Assembly: GCF_008153345.1 (NCBI RefSeq)
Contig: NZ_CP042818.1
Coordinates: forward strand, 2,438,501-2,502,500
Origin: Treponema phagedenis
GTDB taxonomy: Bacteria; Spirochaetota; Spirochaetia; Treponematales; Treponemataceae
DNA: 64,000 nt
Direction of reading: 5' to 3'
The position numbers and the translations under genes were made by a program. Of this stretch, positions 35,893 to 44,578 are shown in pieces; the first letter of the stretch is position 1, and every line of letters starts with the position of its first letter. Under the pieces are notes generated by a model, which worked only from the letters and a program-made list of their open reading frames with translations, made no database searches and was not told where the DNA came from.

Positions 35893-38800
35893 ATGCCGAG
35901 TTTACAAGAACTGAAAGAATTTAGAGACGAACTCAAACACATCGGCAACGAGCCGGAAGTTACAGCGGATTGGGGAGATTTATACGATGAGCTCCCTCCG
36001 CCAAGTGAGGCGCCCGTACCGGATGTAAACGTTGACGATTTATTGGATTCTATCGGGATTGATACGGATGCTTTGCTGGCAGCCGAGCAATCCGCTCAGT
36101 CGCGGAATGAAGATAAAAAACCGGAAAAAGAAAAAAGGAATTTGGAAGCTGAGCTTGTCGATATTGATCTTGATGATATCGGTAAGGATCCCGCTCCTGT
36201 CAATCCGCCAAGCGAAACAGGTGATGCGTTGCCTGAGATGGACTTAACCTCTGATTTTTTTGATTCTTCGGATTCTGACTGGAAAACACACGAAATTCCT
36301 GAAACGGATGTATCTTTAGACGTTCTTGACGCTCCGGAAGAAAAAACGGAAATAAAAGAACTGCCGGAAGAGCCCCTGAGCATTCCTCAAAGTAATTTTT
36401 CAGATGCTGCAGATTTTGACGACTTGCTTTCATCTTTGGATCTTGATGAACCAATGCAGGATCAGAATACGGAAAAAGAAGAAAGTTTTTCCGATGTTCC
36501 GGAATCCTTGCTTGCGGGCTTGCAAGATGACCTTAATACCGCAAAAACAGAATCGGAAGACGCTTCTCTTCCGGAATTTGATTTAGGGGACTTTGATTTT
36601 AACTCTCCGGAAATAGACGACTTGGATATTGACAAAATCGGAGAAGCAGAAGCCTTAGATTTACAAGAAATCGAAGATGCCCCGCTTGAGTCTGCCGATC
36701 ACAACGCATTTGATATACCGGCAAGCGCTTTTGATGAGATACCAAGCAGTACGGACGAAAAGGATTCAGATACATTTCCTGAAGATTTTTTGGACTTAAG
36801 TCTTCCCGCAGAAAGCGACGATGGTTTTAGCGACAATGCTTTTAATTTAGAAGATAGTTTGACTCTGCAACCCGAGTCCGGCTTAAAAGATGATTTTACT
36901 CCGGATATATCAGCACTGAATGCGCCCCCTGAAGAAAATGTTGATATTGAAAGTTTTACCGCACCGCCTGAAATTGATGTTGAAAATTTTACTGCTCAGG
37001 ATCAAAACCAAACCGATGAACATACCGGCTTTGCGGTTGAAGACAACGCACTTGATACAAGTATAGAAGACATCAATGAAGGAGCTTTTGAATTACCTGA
37101 AAGCTTTCAAAGTTTTGCGCAAGAATCAAAACTGCATGATTTCAGGCCGCTTTCGCACGATGATGAAGAAATCGATGAAAACGCAGCGCTCAGTAATGAT
37201 GATTACCTATATTTTCTTCACCGTCTGGAATCTTTCCCGCTTAATGTGCGCTTAATCATTCAAGATTATCTTGCAAATGTTCCCGATTCAGATGCAGCCA
37301 AGATGAATCTGATAAGAATGATTGTTGATGATACCTCGTTAAAAAAGGTGGCAGCGCATCTCGAAACGATTCTTGAAAAAAGTGTTAACATTCCGAAGGG
37401 TTTTGAGCGTAAAACAGCAGAAGAATACGAGCGTGAAAAAAGAACATTTTCGTATCGTTTAAAACATAGAATTTTACCTATTGCCACCATGTCTTTTCTT
37501 GCCTTGTTATTTGCATTTTGTATAAGCGTTCTTTCGTGGCAATTTATTTATAAACCTATTCACTCGGAGATTTTATATAAAACAGGATATACCGCACTTG
37601 AAAGCGCTAATTATCAGGCTGCTATTTCAAAATTTGATGAAGCGGGTACCTATTGGAAAAAGCGCCGCTGGTATTTCAGTTTTGCGCGCGGTTTTAGAGA
37701 TAAAAAGCAATATTTAAATGCGGAAAAAATCTACCTTCGCCTCTTATACGATTTTAAACAGGATAAAGAAGGCGGAATAGAGTATGCAGAGATGCTGAGT
37801 AAGGATTTACGCAATTACGAAAAGGCTGAAACCGTGTTACGCCGACAGGTGCTTGATTATCATATTAACGATTCCGATGCCTTAATTGCCCTCGGGAACC
37901 TTTTCTTAGATTGGGGAGATGAAGATTCTTCAAAGTATCAGGAAGCGGAAAAAATATATCAGTCTCTTATTTCAATGTATGGCACAAAAGATCCTTATCT
38001 ATCTGGTTTGATGCGTTATTATATCAGAACGGATAATCTTGCAAAGGTTTTACCTATTCAAGAAATACTGACCGACAAAAACTCAATGCTCGTATCGGAT
38101 TTAATTGAACTTGGCGGTTATTTATTGGAAAAACGTTATGAACCGAAGCCAAGCGATTCTGAAAAATTGCGTGCAAAAATTGAAGATTTGCGTAAACTTT
38201 TGGATAAGGCTCTACAAGCTGCGCCCGCCGAGCCTGAAGCCTATTATAATTTAGGCAGGTTTTATATTTACAATTACAAGCCGGCAAAGGCAAAAGACTT
38301 TTTATCCGAAGCTATTCGACTTTATCAAAAATCGGCACATTTAACCGCCGGTAAAACAATAAAAAAAATCAATGCGATGCGGCTACTTGGGGAACTGTTA
38401 TGCGATGACAAAGAATATCTTGATGCACATGACCTGTATGCGCAAGCTTTGACCGAATATCAAGAATATACCGCAATCCGTGCCTTGCCGCCTCACAGGA
38501 TTATCGGATTGCTATACAGCAACTATGCAGATATCGATTATTTTATTTCGGGAAATTTTGATTCCGCATTGGAAAATTACCGATCCGCAGTAAAAGAATT
38601 AAACAATACCCCGTCGATTCAATATCGAATAGGCTTTTTAGAGTATAAACGGGATAACTACCCTGCGGCAATCCAAGCAATGAGTTTAGCCTATGCTGAA
38701 AAACCCGATGATAAAAACCTTTTATACGGGTTTGGAACCGTTTTATTTAAGCGGGGAAATTATTTTGCCGCTCAAGGGTATTATAACCATTTAATGGAAT

Positions 38801-39168
38801 TACTGGATATTGAACGGTTACGCAAAGGAATTATGTTTCCGTATACCAATAAAGAGGATGCTGCTTTTATCGATGAGTATATGCGCACAAGCAATAACTT
38901 CGGCGTTGTGCTGAACAGACTTGCCGAAACAAACGGCGATTCTCAAAAAAATGCGCGGGCAATGGCTTTGTTTGCGGAATCCTCACGGGCATGGGATGCT
39001 TTGACAAGAAATCCCGATACAATGATTCGTTCAAAATCCGCAAGCCTTGCCTATCTAAATATTCAAAATATGGTAAACAGTTTGTCTGCTTATGAGCCGG
39101 AAGTATATGCGGATATTCCGATGACTCTTCAGTATGAAAAAGTGCTGCAACAAAAAGAGGATAGATAA
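35893..39168 (+). CDS. TPR membrane protein resembling flagellar collar protein FlcA
   Basis: A 1091-residue protein in three parts. Residues 1-520 are acidic and low in complexity, rich in Asp, Glu, Ser and Pro, with repeated D-L-D/F-D motifs; they should be disordered and cytoplasmic. A single membrane segment is at about 527-549 (ILPIATMSFLALLFAFCISVLSW). Residues 560-1090 hold tetratricopeptide-like helices (ALESANYQAAISKFDEAG; PEAYYNLGRFYIYNYKPAKA) that would be periplasmic. This layout matches the spirochaete-specific periplasmic flagellar collar protein FlcA (Borrelia BB0326), a motor scaffold. The identification rests on architecture, so I give it as probable. ATG 35893 has AAGGA about 10 bases upstream. 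Confidence 0.7.
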   Translation: MPSLQELKEFRDELKHIGNEPEVTADWGDLYDELPPPSEAPVPDVNVDDLLDSIGIDTDALLAAEQSAQSRNEDKKPEKEKRNLEAELVDIDLDDIGKDPAPVNPPSETGDALPEMDLTSDFFDSSDSDWKTHEIPETDVSLDVLDAPEEKTEIKELPEEPLSIPQSNFSDAADFDDLLSSLDLDEPMQDQNTEKEESFSDVPESLLAGLQDDLNTAKTESEDASLPEFDLGDFDFNSPEIDDLDIDKIGEAEALDLQEIEDAPLESADHNAFDIPASAFDEIPSSTDEKDSDTFPEDFLDLSLPAESDDGFSDNAFNLEDSLTLQPESGLKDDFTPDISALNAPPEENVDIESFTAPPEIDVENFTAQDQNQTDEHTGFAVEDNALDTSIEDINEGAFELPESFQSFAQESKLHDFRPLSHDDEEIDENAALSNDDYLYFLHRLESFPLNVRLIIQDYLANVPDSDAAKMNLIRMIVDDTSLKKVAAHLETILEKSVNIPKGFERKTAEEYEREKRTFSYRLKHRILPIATMSFLALLFAFCISVLSWQFIYKPIHSEILYKTGYTALESANYQAAISKFDEAGTYWKKRRWYFSFARGFRDKKQYLNAEKIYLRLLYDFKQDKEGGIEYAEMLSKDLRNYEKAETVLRRQVLDYHINDSDALIALGNLFLDWGDEDSSKYQEAEKIYQSLISMYGTKDPYLSGLMRYYIRTDNLAKVLPIQEILTDKNSMLVSDLIELGGYLLEKRYEPKPSDSEKLRAKIEDLRKLLDKALQAAPAEPEAYYNLGRFYIYNYKPAKAKDFLSEAIRLYQKSAHLTAGKTIKKINAMRLLGELLCDDKEYLDAHDLYAQALTEYQEYTAIRALPPHRIIGLLYSNYADIDYFISGNFDSALENYRSAVKELNNTPSIQYRIGFLEYKRDNYPAAIQAMSLAYAEKPDDKNLLYGFGTVLFKRGNYFAAQGYYNHLMELLDIERLRKGIMFPYTNKEDAAFIDEYMRTSNNFGVVLNRLAETNGDSQKNARAMALFAESSRAWDALTRNPDTMIRSKSASLAYLNIQNMVNSLSAYEPEVYADIPMTLQYEKVLQQKEDR

Positions 39169-39358
39169 AAACGGCAGGGGAAGGCTTGCCGGATATCCGC
39201 TGCTGTTCGGGTAAACAATCGGGCATCTTTAAAAATTCCATCAGGTTTTAGAAGATACCCGCCCGACTTCCGCAGCTTCATCTTCAATAGTAGATGTTCC
39301 GTAATTAAAGTTGCTGTTTAAATCAAAAACATTCATACTAACAGCGTTAAAGATTCTG
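39169..39358. other. Gene-free stretch after the FlcA-like gene
   Basis: Only short imperfect inverted repeats are seen (for example CGGCAGGGGAAGGCTTGCCGG at 39172-39202), possibly a weak terminator. No gene is supported. Confidence 0.4.
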
Positions 39359-39359
39359 C

Positions 39360-39534
39360 ATTCCCTTTGTAAACAGGTGCAAACGCCCGTGGTTCCACGC
39401 AGAAGCGATGTTTTAAAGCAAGACTATTTGCAAAGCTTTAAAACTCGCAGGCATAATTTTGCCACGGACGGCAAAACTCAGAACGGGCACGGATGCCCGT
39501 GGTTCCAAGCAGCAGCGATGTTTTAAAGCAGGAC
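39360..39534 (+). repeat. Family 2 hairpin array, left part
   Basis: Two partial units. The stem ACGGGCA/TGCCCGT with CGGA loop is at 39483-39500. A TTTTAAAGC/GCTTTAAAA hairpin at 39413-39443 sits in the CGATG...CTCGCAGG borders. The second unit is cut at GTTTTAAAGCAGGAC by the IS630 element; its other half resumes at 41010. Confidence 0.85.
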
Positions 39535-40818
39535 TAGTATAGCGTTTTTCTGAAAAGTATATTGTATTTTTCTTTGGTTTGTGATACTATCTCAACAGAT
39601 TTTTATCACTAAGGAGTATTGCATGCCCAAACCGCCGAGTAAACTTGAACTAAATCCTGAAGAGCTCACGTACCTTGAATCACTTGTTCGTTTACGAACA
39701 ATCCAAGCACAAACGCTTACGCGTGCACGAATACTTTTGCTTAAAAGCAAGGGGCTGTCCATTAAGGAAACAGCCGACAAGGTAGGCTATACGTATAGAA
39801 GCGTTGCGCTCTGCCTTAAGAAATATAAGCAGGGCGGCGTAGAGCATGCTCTCACCGATGCACCCGGACGCGGAAACAATCCGGAAATTACCGATGAAGA
39901 GAAATCGTGGATTATAAATCTCGCTTGTCAAAAACCGACTACTTTTGGGTATGCTGCAGAAACATGGACTTACGCACTGTTAACAAAGCATATTAACACC
40001 ACCGCTGAAAGTGCAGGATACCTACGGCTCGCTACTATCCATAAAACAACGGTATTTAAAATACTAACTGAAGCAGACATTAAACCTTACAAAATAGAAT
40101 ATTACTGTGAAAACAGAGACCCTGACTTTGATAGAAAAATGCACAATGTTTTGCTCGTTTATAAGCAACTTGAACTTTATTTTGAGGAAAATAAGCCATT
40201 ACAGACAGAAGAAGGGAAGAATATCCATGTTGTTTCGTATGATGAGAAGCCCGGCATACAAGCTATCGCGACGACAAGCGATGATTTACCTGCTGATGAA
40301 ACCCATCAATGCATTCGCCGTGATTATGAATACAAACGGCTTGGCACGCTCTCACTTTTAGCAGGCATTGATTTACAGACGGGGGATGCCATTCCTCTTG
40401 TAAGCGACAGTCACACCAGTAAAGATTATGTGCAATTTCTTAAAATACTTGATGAACGATACCCGCAAGAAGATAAAATTAGAATCATTTTGGATAACTT
40501 AAAAGTACATACCTCCAAAGAAACCATTCGATATCTTTCAACGGTACCGGGTAGATTTGAGTTTGTGTTTACGCCAAAGCATGGTTCGTGGTTAAATATG
40601 ATTGAAGGATTTTTCAGCAAACTAACAAGACAACTGTTGCGGGGCATGAGAGTAAAATCAAAAACAGAGTTAGTTAATCGACTGTATAAATACTTTGACG
40701 AGATTAATGAAGAGCCAGTCGTATTCCATTGGAAATACAATCTTGATGATCTCGATGTTTCTGAAGCGGTTATAACCGACGCTCTCAAATATGAACTTAA
40801 TTAGAAAACGTTATACTA
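39535..40818 (+). mobile_element. IS630-family insertion sequence
   Basis: The element carries one transposase gene and ends GTATAGCGTTTTTCTG and TTAGAAAACGTTATAC, which are inverted repeats of each other apart from a few bases. TA dinucleotides flank both ends, the normal IS630/Tc1-mariner target duplication. The right TA is shared with an adjoining MITE. Confidence 0.9.
39623..40804 (+). CDS. IS630-family transposase
   Basis: This 393-residue DDE transposase has an N-terminal helix-turn-helix (KGLSIKETADKVGYTYRSV, about 43-61), a GRGNNPEIT linker, and catalytic Asp207 (SYDEKP), Asp291 (ILDNLKVH) and Glu328 (WLNMIEGFFSK). Length and all three residues are intact, so it may be active, and could move the MITEs that share its ends. 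AAGGAG (39611-39616) precedes ATG 39623; an earlier in-frame ATG at 39581 lacks a ribosome site. Confidence 0.93.
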   Translation: MPKPPSKLELNPEELTYLESLVRLRTIQAQTLTRARILLLKSKGLSIKETADKVGYTYRSVALCLKKYKQGGVEHALTDAPGRGNNPEITDEEKSWIINLACQKPTTFGYAAETWTYALLTKHINTTAESAGYLRLATIHKTTVFKILTEADIKPYKIEYYCENRDPDFDRKMHNVLLVYKQLELYFEENKPLQTEEGKNIHVVSYDEKPGIQAIATTSDDLPADETHQCIRRDYEYKRLGTLSLLAGIDLQTGDAIPLVSDSHTSKDYVQFLKILDERYPQEDKIRIILDNLKVHTSKETIRYLSTVPGRFEFVFTPKHGSWLNMIEGFFSKLTRQLLRGMRVKSKTELVNRLYKYFDEINEEPVVFHWKYNLDDLDVSEAVITDALKYELN

Positions 40819-41009
40819 GTATAACGTTTTTTTAATAAGTTAATTGTATTTTTTTAATACATCTTACCCAAAATGTAAAAAATTTTATAAAAAAGAGTTC
40901 GACACGGCGCAACGGCGAGCAATTTACCATAGGAATGCTGAATCCGCAGTCCCTTATTGTTGATACTCCGATTTGTATAACAGGAAGTTAATTACAAAAC
41001 GCTACACTA
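40817..41009 (+). mobile_element. MITE copy 5, full length, abutting the IS630
   Basis: A 193-bp element including both flanking TAs. Left end GTATAACGTTTTTTTAATAAG and right end TTAATTACAAAACGCTACAC are inverted repeats. It has no coding capacity. The middle has the standard blocks ACACGGCGCAACGGCGAGCA and TTACCATAGGAATGCTGAA. Confidence 0.9.
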
Positions 41010-41575
41010 GTTACAAAGCTTTAAAACTCGTGGGTTAGTTTTTGCCACGGACGGTCAAAACTCAGAACCGCCACGGACGGCGGTGGTTCCAGACAGAAGC
41101 GACGTTTTAAAGCAAAATAAATTGCAAAGCTTTAAAACTCGCAAGGTTTAGTTTTTGACAAGGACGCCCGTGGTTCCACACAGAATTGAGTTTGAAAACT
41201 ACCACAGCGCACTCGGAGTTTTCAAACTCATAGGTTTGGTTTTGATATGGACGGCAAAAACTCAGAACCGCCACGGATGGCGGTGGTTCCAAGCAGAAAC
41301 GATGTTTTAAAAGCACAAATTTTTTCCAAGTGCTTTTAAAACTCGTGGTTTAGTTTTTGCCATGGACGGCAAAAACTCAGAACGGGCATGGACTCCCGTG
41401 GTTCCACACAGAATTGAGTTTGAAAACTACCACAGCGTACTCGGAGTTTTCAAACTCATAGGTTTGGTTTTGACACGGACGTCAAAAACTCAGAACCGCC
41501 ACGGATGGCGGTGGTTCCAAGCAGACGGTTTAGTTTTTGACACGGACGTCAAAAACTAAACCGGGACTCTTTTTT
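41010..41575 (+). repeat. Family 2 hairpin array, right part
   Basis: Four to five units. Interior stems differ: GTTTTAAAAGCAC/GTGCTTTTAAAAC (41304-41316 / 41330-41342) and GAGTTTGAAAACT/AGTTTTCAAACTC (41188-41200 / 41217-41229, and 41416-41428 / 41445-41457). Box stems differ too: ACCGCCA/TGGCGGT (41267-41284) against ACGGGCA/TGCCCGT elsewhere. GGTTTAGTTTTTGAC/GTCAAAAACTAAACC (41527-41541 / 41548-41562) replaces the GCC/GGC version. Loops (CGGA, ACGGAC) stay constant. Confidence 0.88.
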
Positions 41576-41583
41576 AAAAATTT

Positions 41584-41604
41584 ATATAAGGTTTTTGTCC
41601 TTAT
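41584..41604 (-). terminator. Weak terminator after guaB
   Basis: TATAAGG/CCTTATA with a 7-nt loop lies 7 bases past the guaB stop on the minus strand, followed by AT-rich sequence with TTTTT. Confidence 0.45.
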
Positions 41605-41610
41605 AGGCTC

Positions 41611-43116
41611 CTACGTTCTGTTTGCATGAATATCTTTTAGGATAACGTCGTGGGCGCCGCCTTCGGTGATGCTTGCGGAGGAAACAAGGGTAAGTTTGGC
41701 GTGTTTTTGAAGTTCGGGGATTGTTAAGGTGCCGCAGTTGCACATAGTTGCTTTTACTTTGTGCATGCTTTCCTGCACATTATCGTGCAGAGGGCCGGCA
41801 TAGGGCACGTAGGAGTCAACGCCTTCTTCAAAAGCGAGTTTTGCGTCTCCGCCGGAGTCATAGCGCTGCCAGTTGCGCGCCCGTGCAGAGCCTTCTCCCC
41901 AGTATTCTTTCATGTAGGTGCCGTTTACCAAAACCTTATTGGTCGGGCTTTCGTCAAAACGGGCAAAATACCTGCCGAGCATACAAAAATCAGCCCCCAT
42001 TGCAAGGGCAAGGGTTATATGATGGTCATAGACAATGCCGCCGTCCGAGCAAATAGGAATATATACGCCGGTACGTTCATAATACTCATTGCGCGCCTTT
42101 GCAACCTCAATAAGCGCCGTTGCCTGACCGCGCCCGATTCCCTTTGTTTCGCGGGTAATGCAAATTGAGCCGCCGCCTATGCCGACTTTAATAAAATCAG
42201 CGCCCGCATCGGCAAGAAAATCAAAACCGTCTTTATCGACAATATTGCCGGCTCCCACCGGAACCCGCCCGTTATACTGCTTTTTGACAAACTGAATGGT
42301 TTCCTTCTGCCATTCGCTAAACCCGTCCGAAGAATCAATACATAAAATATCGGCGCCCGCTTCGATAAGAGCCGGAACCCGCTCTTTATAATCGCGTGTA
42401 TTAATACCCGCTCCGACAATGTATCGTTTTTTCTCGTCTAATAGTTCATTCGGGTTTTCTTTTTTGCTTTCATAATCCTTTCTGAATACAAAGGCAACCA
42501 GCTCGCCCTTCTCATTTACAATCGGCAGGGAGTTCAATTTATATTCCCAGATTAAATCATTTGCTTCCGCAAGCGAAATTCCTTCCTTGCCCACCGTCAA
42601 TTTTGAAATCGGCGTCATAAACTCCGAAACAAGCAAGCTTCTATCCATTCTGCTCGGGCGATAATCCCTGCCGGTAACCACGCCGAGCAGTTTGCCGTGT
42701 GCGCTTCCGTCTTCGGTAACCGCAACCGTTGTATGTCCGGTTTTTATCTTTAAATCCAAAATATCCTGCAAAGTCTGACGAGGCAAAATATTGGAATCGC
42801 TTTCCACAAAACCGGCCTTATAATTTTTTACGGCAGAAACCATCTCCGCCTGCTTTTCGATAGCCTGTGAGCCGAAAATAAACGAAAGCCCGCCCTCTTT
42901 TGCCAGCGCTATGGCGGTTTTATCATTTGAAACCGACTGCATAATCGCCGAAACAAGCGGTATATTCAATGTAAACTGCGGCTCTTCCCCGTTTTTCATG
43001 CGCACCAGCGGAGTTCGCAGCGACACATTCTGCGGGCTATGCTCTTTCGATGAATAGCGGGGGATAAGCAAATACTCATTAAACGTATGGGATGGTTCGG
43101 TATAGTAAAACGCCAT
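41611..43116 (-). CDS. guaB: Inosine-5'-monophosphate dehydrogenase
   Basis: This 501-residue enzyme oxidises IMP to XMP with NAD+, the committed step to GMP. It has an N-terminal barrel, two CBS domains (about 115-225; [23 protein letters not shown]) and the catalytic loop [12 protein letters not shown] with Cys319, followed by the [27 protein letters not shown]-binding block and the [16 protein letters not shown] flap-side region. ATG 43116 follows AGGAG; the frame extends to 43173 without support. Flanks are repeat-rich on both sides. Confidence 0.95.
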   Translation of the reverse strand: MAFYYTEPSHTFNEYLLIPRYSSKEHSPQNVSLRTPLVRMKNGEEPQFTLNIPLVSAIMQSVSNDKTAIALAKEGGLSFIFGSQAIEKQAEMVSAVKNYKAGFVESDSNILPRQTLQDILDLKIKTGHTTVAVTEDGSAHGKLLGVVTGRDYRPSRMDRSLLVSEFMTPISKLTVGKEGISLAEANDLIWEYKLNSLPIVNEKGELVAFVFRKDYESKKENPNELLDEKKRYIVGAGINTRDYKERVPALIEAGADILCIDSSDGFSEWQKETIQFVKKQYNGRVPVGAGNIVDKDGFDFLADAGADFIKVGIGGGSICITRETKGIGRGQATALIEVAKARNEYYERTGVYIPICSDGGIVYDHHITLALAMGADFCMLGRYFARFDESPTNKVLVNGTYMKEYWGEGSARARNWQRYDSGGDAKLAFEEGVDSYVPYAGPLHDNVQESMHKVKATMCNCGTLTIPELQKHAKLTLVSSASITEGGAHDVILKDIHANRT

Positions 43117-43179
43117 AAAAAAACTCCTGTCAATAATAATTTTGCTATTATATGCTTTTTGAAAAAAGAACACAAGTAA

Positions 43180-43365
43180 TTTTATCAGGGCTTACACATG
43201 AAAAAATAAATGCATAGAAAACGCAAAAACAACAATCAAAACCATCGGATGGCGCAGAGTTACGTTTTGACATGGACGTCAAAATCTAATTATCAACGAG
43301 GTTTTGTCTGATAATCCATCTGTAAACAGGCAAAACTCGATGCCAGATATTTTTGCAACATTTTC
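43180..43365. repeat. Family 2 and 4 fragments upstream of guaB
   Basis: GGGCTTACACATGAA (43188) is the family 4 flank. GTTTTGACatggacGTCAAAAtC (about 43262-43283) and CGAGGTTTTGTCTG...CAGGCAAAACTCG (about 43298-43350) are family 2 hairpins. Confidence 0.65.
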
Positions 43366-43554
43366 CAGTGCAGCGTTTTTTAATAACTCGATTCGTTTTT
43401 TAATACATCTTACAAAAACCATAAAAAGTTTCATAAAAAGAGCTCGACACGGCGCAACGGTGAGTAACTTACCATAGTAATGCTGAATCTCTGAGCCGTT
43501 ATGGTTAACACTCCAATTAGCATCACAGCAACTTAATTACAAAACGCTACACGA
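43366..43554 (+). mobile_element. MITE copy 6, slightly degraded ends
   Basis: GTGCAGCGTTTTTTAATAAC at the left and TTAATTACAAAACGCTACAC at the right match the full MITEs, but the flanking TAs are mutated (CA and GA). The interior is complete. Confidence 0.85.
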
Positions 43555-43589
43555 GGCAAAATATCTTGACTGGCGTTAGTCGGACGGAT

Positions 43590-43714
43590 GCGGCAAAGCA
43601 TTTTTTAAAAAATCTGAAACCGGATCCTTTTTGCGCGCCTAAAATAGCGCAAAAAGAGCCGAAGCGACAGCGGAGCCCCTGACTTAGTTTTTTATATTTG
43701 TGATAAAACTAAGT
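43590..43714 (+). repeat. Frame element copy C (family 1), partly degraded
   Basis: Hairpin 2 is CTTTTTGCGC/GCGCAAAAAG (43627-43636 / 43647-43656, 10-nt loop), as in copy B. AGCCGAAGCGACAGCGGAGCC follows. The last hairpin is ACTTAGTTTT/AAAACTAAGT (43682-43691 / 43705-43714) with a 13-nt loop. The first hairpin and left border are worn. Confidence 0.75.
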
Positions 43715-43853
43715 TGAAAAGCATATTTAAACCATGATAATTGATAATCCCCCAACCGCCGTTTTATCAATTTTGTTTTCAGTAATTTTGTATACCCCAC
43801 AGTCTTCCGTTCAAGTAAGCGAATATTCGTAAAAATTTAAAAATATCATAATA

Positions 43854-43887
43854 GTTAGTTGACTCTAACTTTAGTTTGTGATATCTT
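43854..43887 (+). promoter_or_regulatory. TetR operator and promoter
   Basis: The palindrome GTTAG-N6-CTAAC (43854-43869) overlaps the -35 box TTGACT (43859-43864); the -10 TATCTT (43882-43887) is 17 bases further. A TetR protein bound here would block RNA polymerase, so autoregulation of the tetR-ABC operon is likely. Confidence 0.6.
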
Positions 43888-43893
43888 AGGCTT

Positions 43894-43920
43894 AAGCGAC
43901 GGGTTCGTCGCTTGAGTCTT
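43894..43920 (+). other. Leader hairpin before the tetR gene
   Basis: AAGCGACG (43894-43901) and CGTCGCTT (43906-43913) make a perfect 8-bp stem with a GGTT loop, followed by GAGTCTTTT. It could be a weak attenuator or a stabilising 5' hairpin. Confidence 0.4.
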
Positions 43921-43937
43921 TTAAAAAGAGAGTAAGA

Positions 43938-44540
43938 ATGTGTGCAAAAAAAAGATTGCCGGCAGAAGTTCGAAAAAAAGAAATTAGAGATGCGGCAAAA
44001 AAAGTGTTTTTACAAAAAGGTTTTAGCAATACTTCAATGGAAGATGTCATTGCCGAAGTGGGCATGAGTAAGGGCGGCGTGTATCGACATTATAAAAGTA
44101 CCGCGGAAATGCTCCACGATTTGATGACGGACGGAAATCACAACCGCTATAATTTAATCGATGATTTTTTAGCTAAGGAAAAAAATATATCTGAGCCGGA
44201 TGTTGCAATTGAAGTCTCTCTGATGAAGCTGCTTGATAAAAATGATTATAAATCCTTATATGCAATGTTTTTAATGGAAGCGGAAAAAAATCCCGACCTT
44301 AAAAAACTTAAAAATAAAATTTTTAACGAGGGGAAAAAAGAATTCCTTAGAGTTGTTACACAACGGGATCTAAAAGAACTCGAATGCTTTATAAGTGATG
44401 AGTGGGTTGCTTTCACAAATGCAATTATTGTTGCTACGGAGATTCTTGATGTTCGAAAAGTGTTTTGTAATCACAAAGATTTTTTCAAAGACATTATTCG
44501 ACAATACATGGAAAAGTCGCAAAACAAAAATAATTTTTAA
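43938..44540 (+). CDS. TetR/AcrR-family regulator
   Basis: This 200-residue regulator has an N-terminal TetR DNA-binding domain (residues 10-56: RKKEIRDAAKKVFLQKGFSNTSMEDVIAEVGMSKGGVYRHYKST), and a helical effector domain. It is the first gene before a two-gene ABC exporter, 38 bases away, so it probably represses the exporter until a substrate binds. The promoter region holds a fitting palindrome. Confidence 0.9.
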   Translation: MCAKKRLPAEVRKKEIRDAAKKVFLQKGFSNTSMEDVIAEVGMSKGGVYRHYKSTAEMLHDLMTDGNHNRYNLIDDFLAKEKNISEPDVAIEVSLMKLLDKNDYKSLYAMFLMEAEKNPDLKKLKNKIFNEGKKEFLRVVTQRDLKELECFISDEWVAFTNAIIVATEILDVRKVFCNHKDFFKDIIRQYMEKSQNKNNF

Positions 44541-44578
44541 TAATTTATAATTTCTTATAAATTGTTTCAGGAGGTTGT

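Noticed and set aside
38867..39241. Antisense 124-codon frame at the FlcA-like gene end
   Set aside because: It is a shadow of the real gene, with no ribosome site or family resemblance.
41010..41575. Integron attC array
   Set aside because: No GTTRRRY/RYYYAAC core sites, no integrase, and no cassette genes between units.
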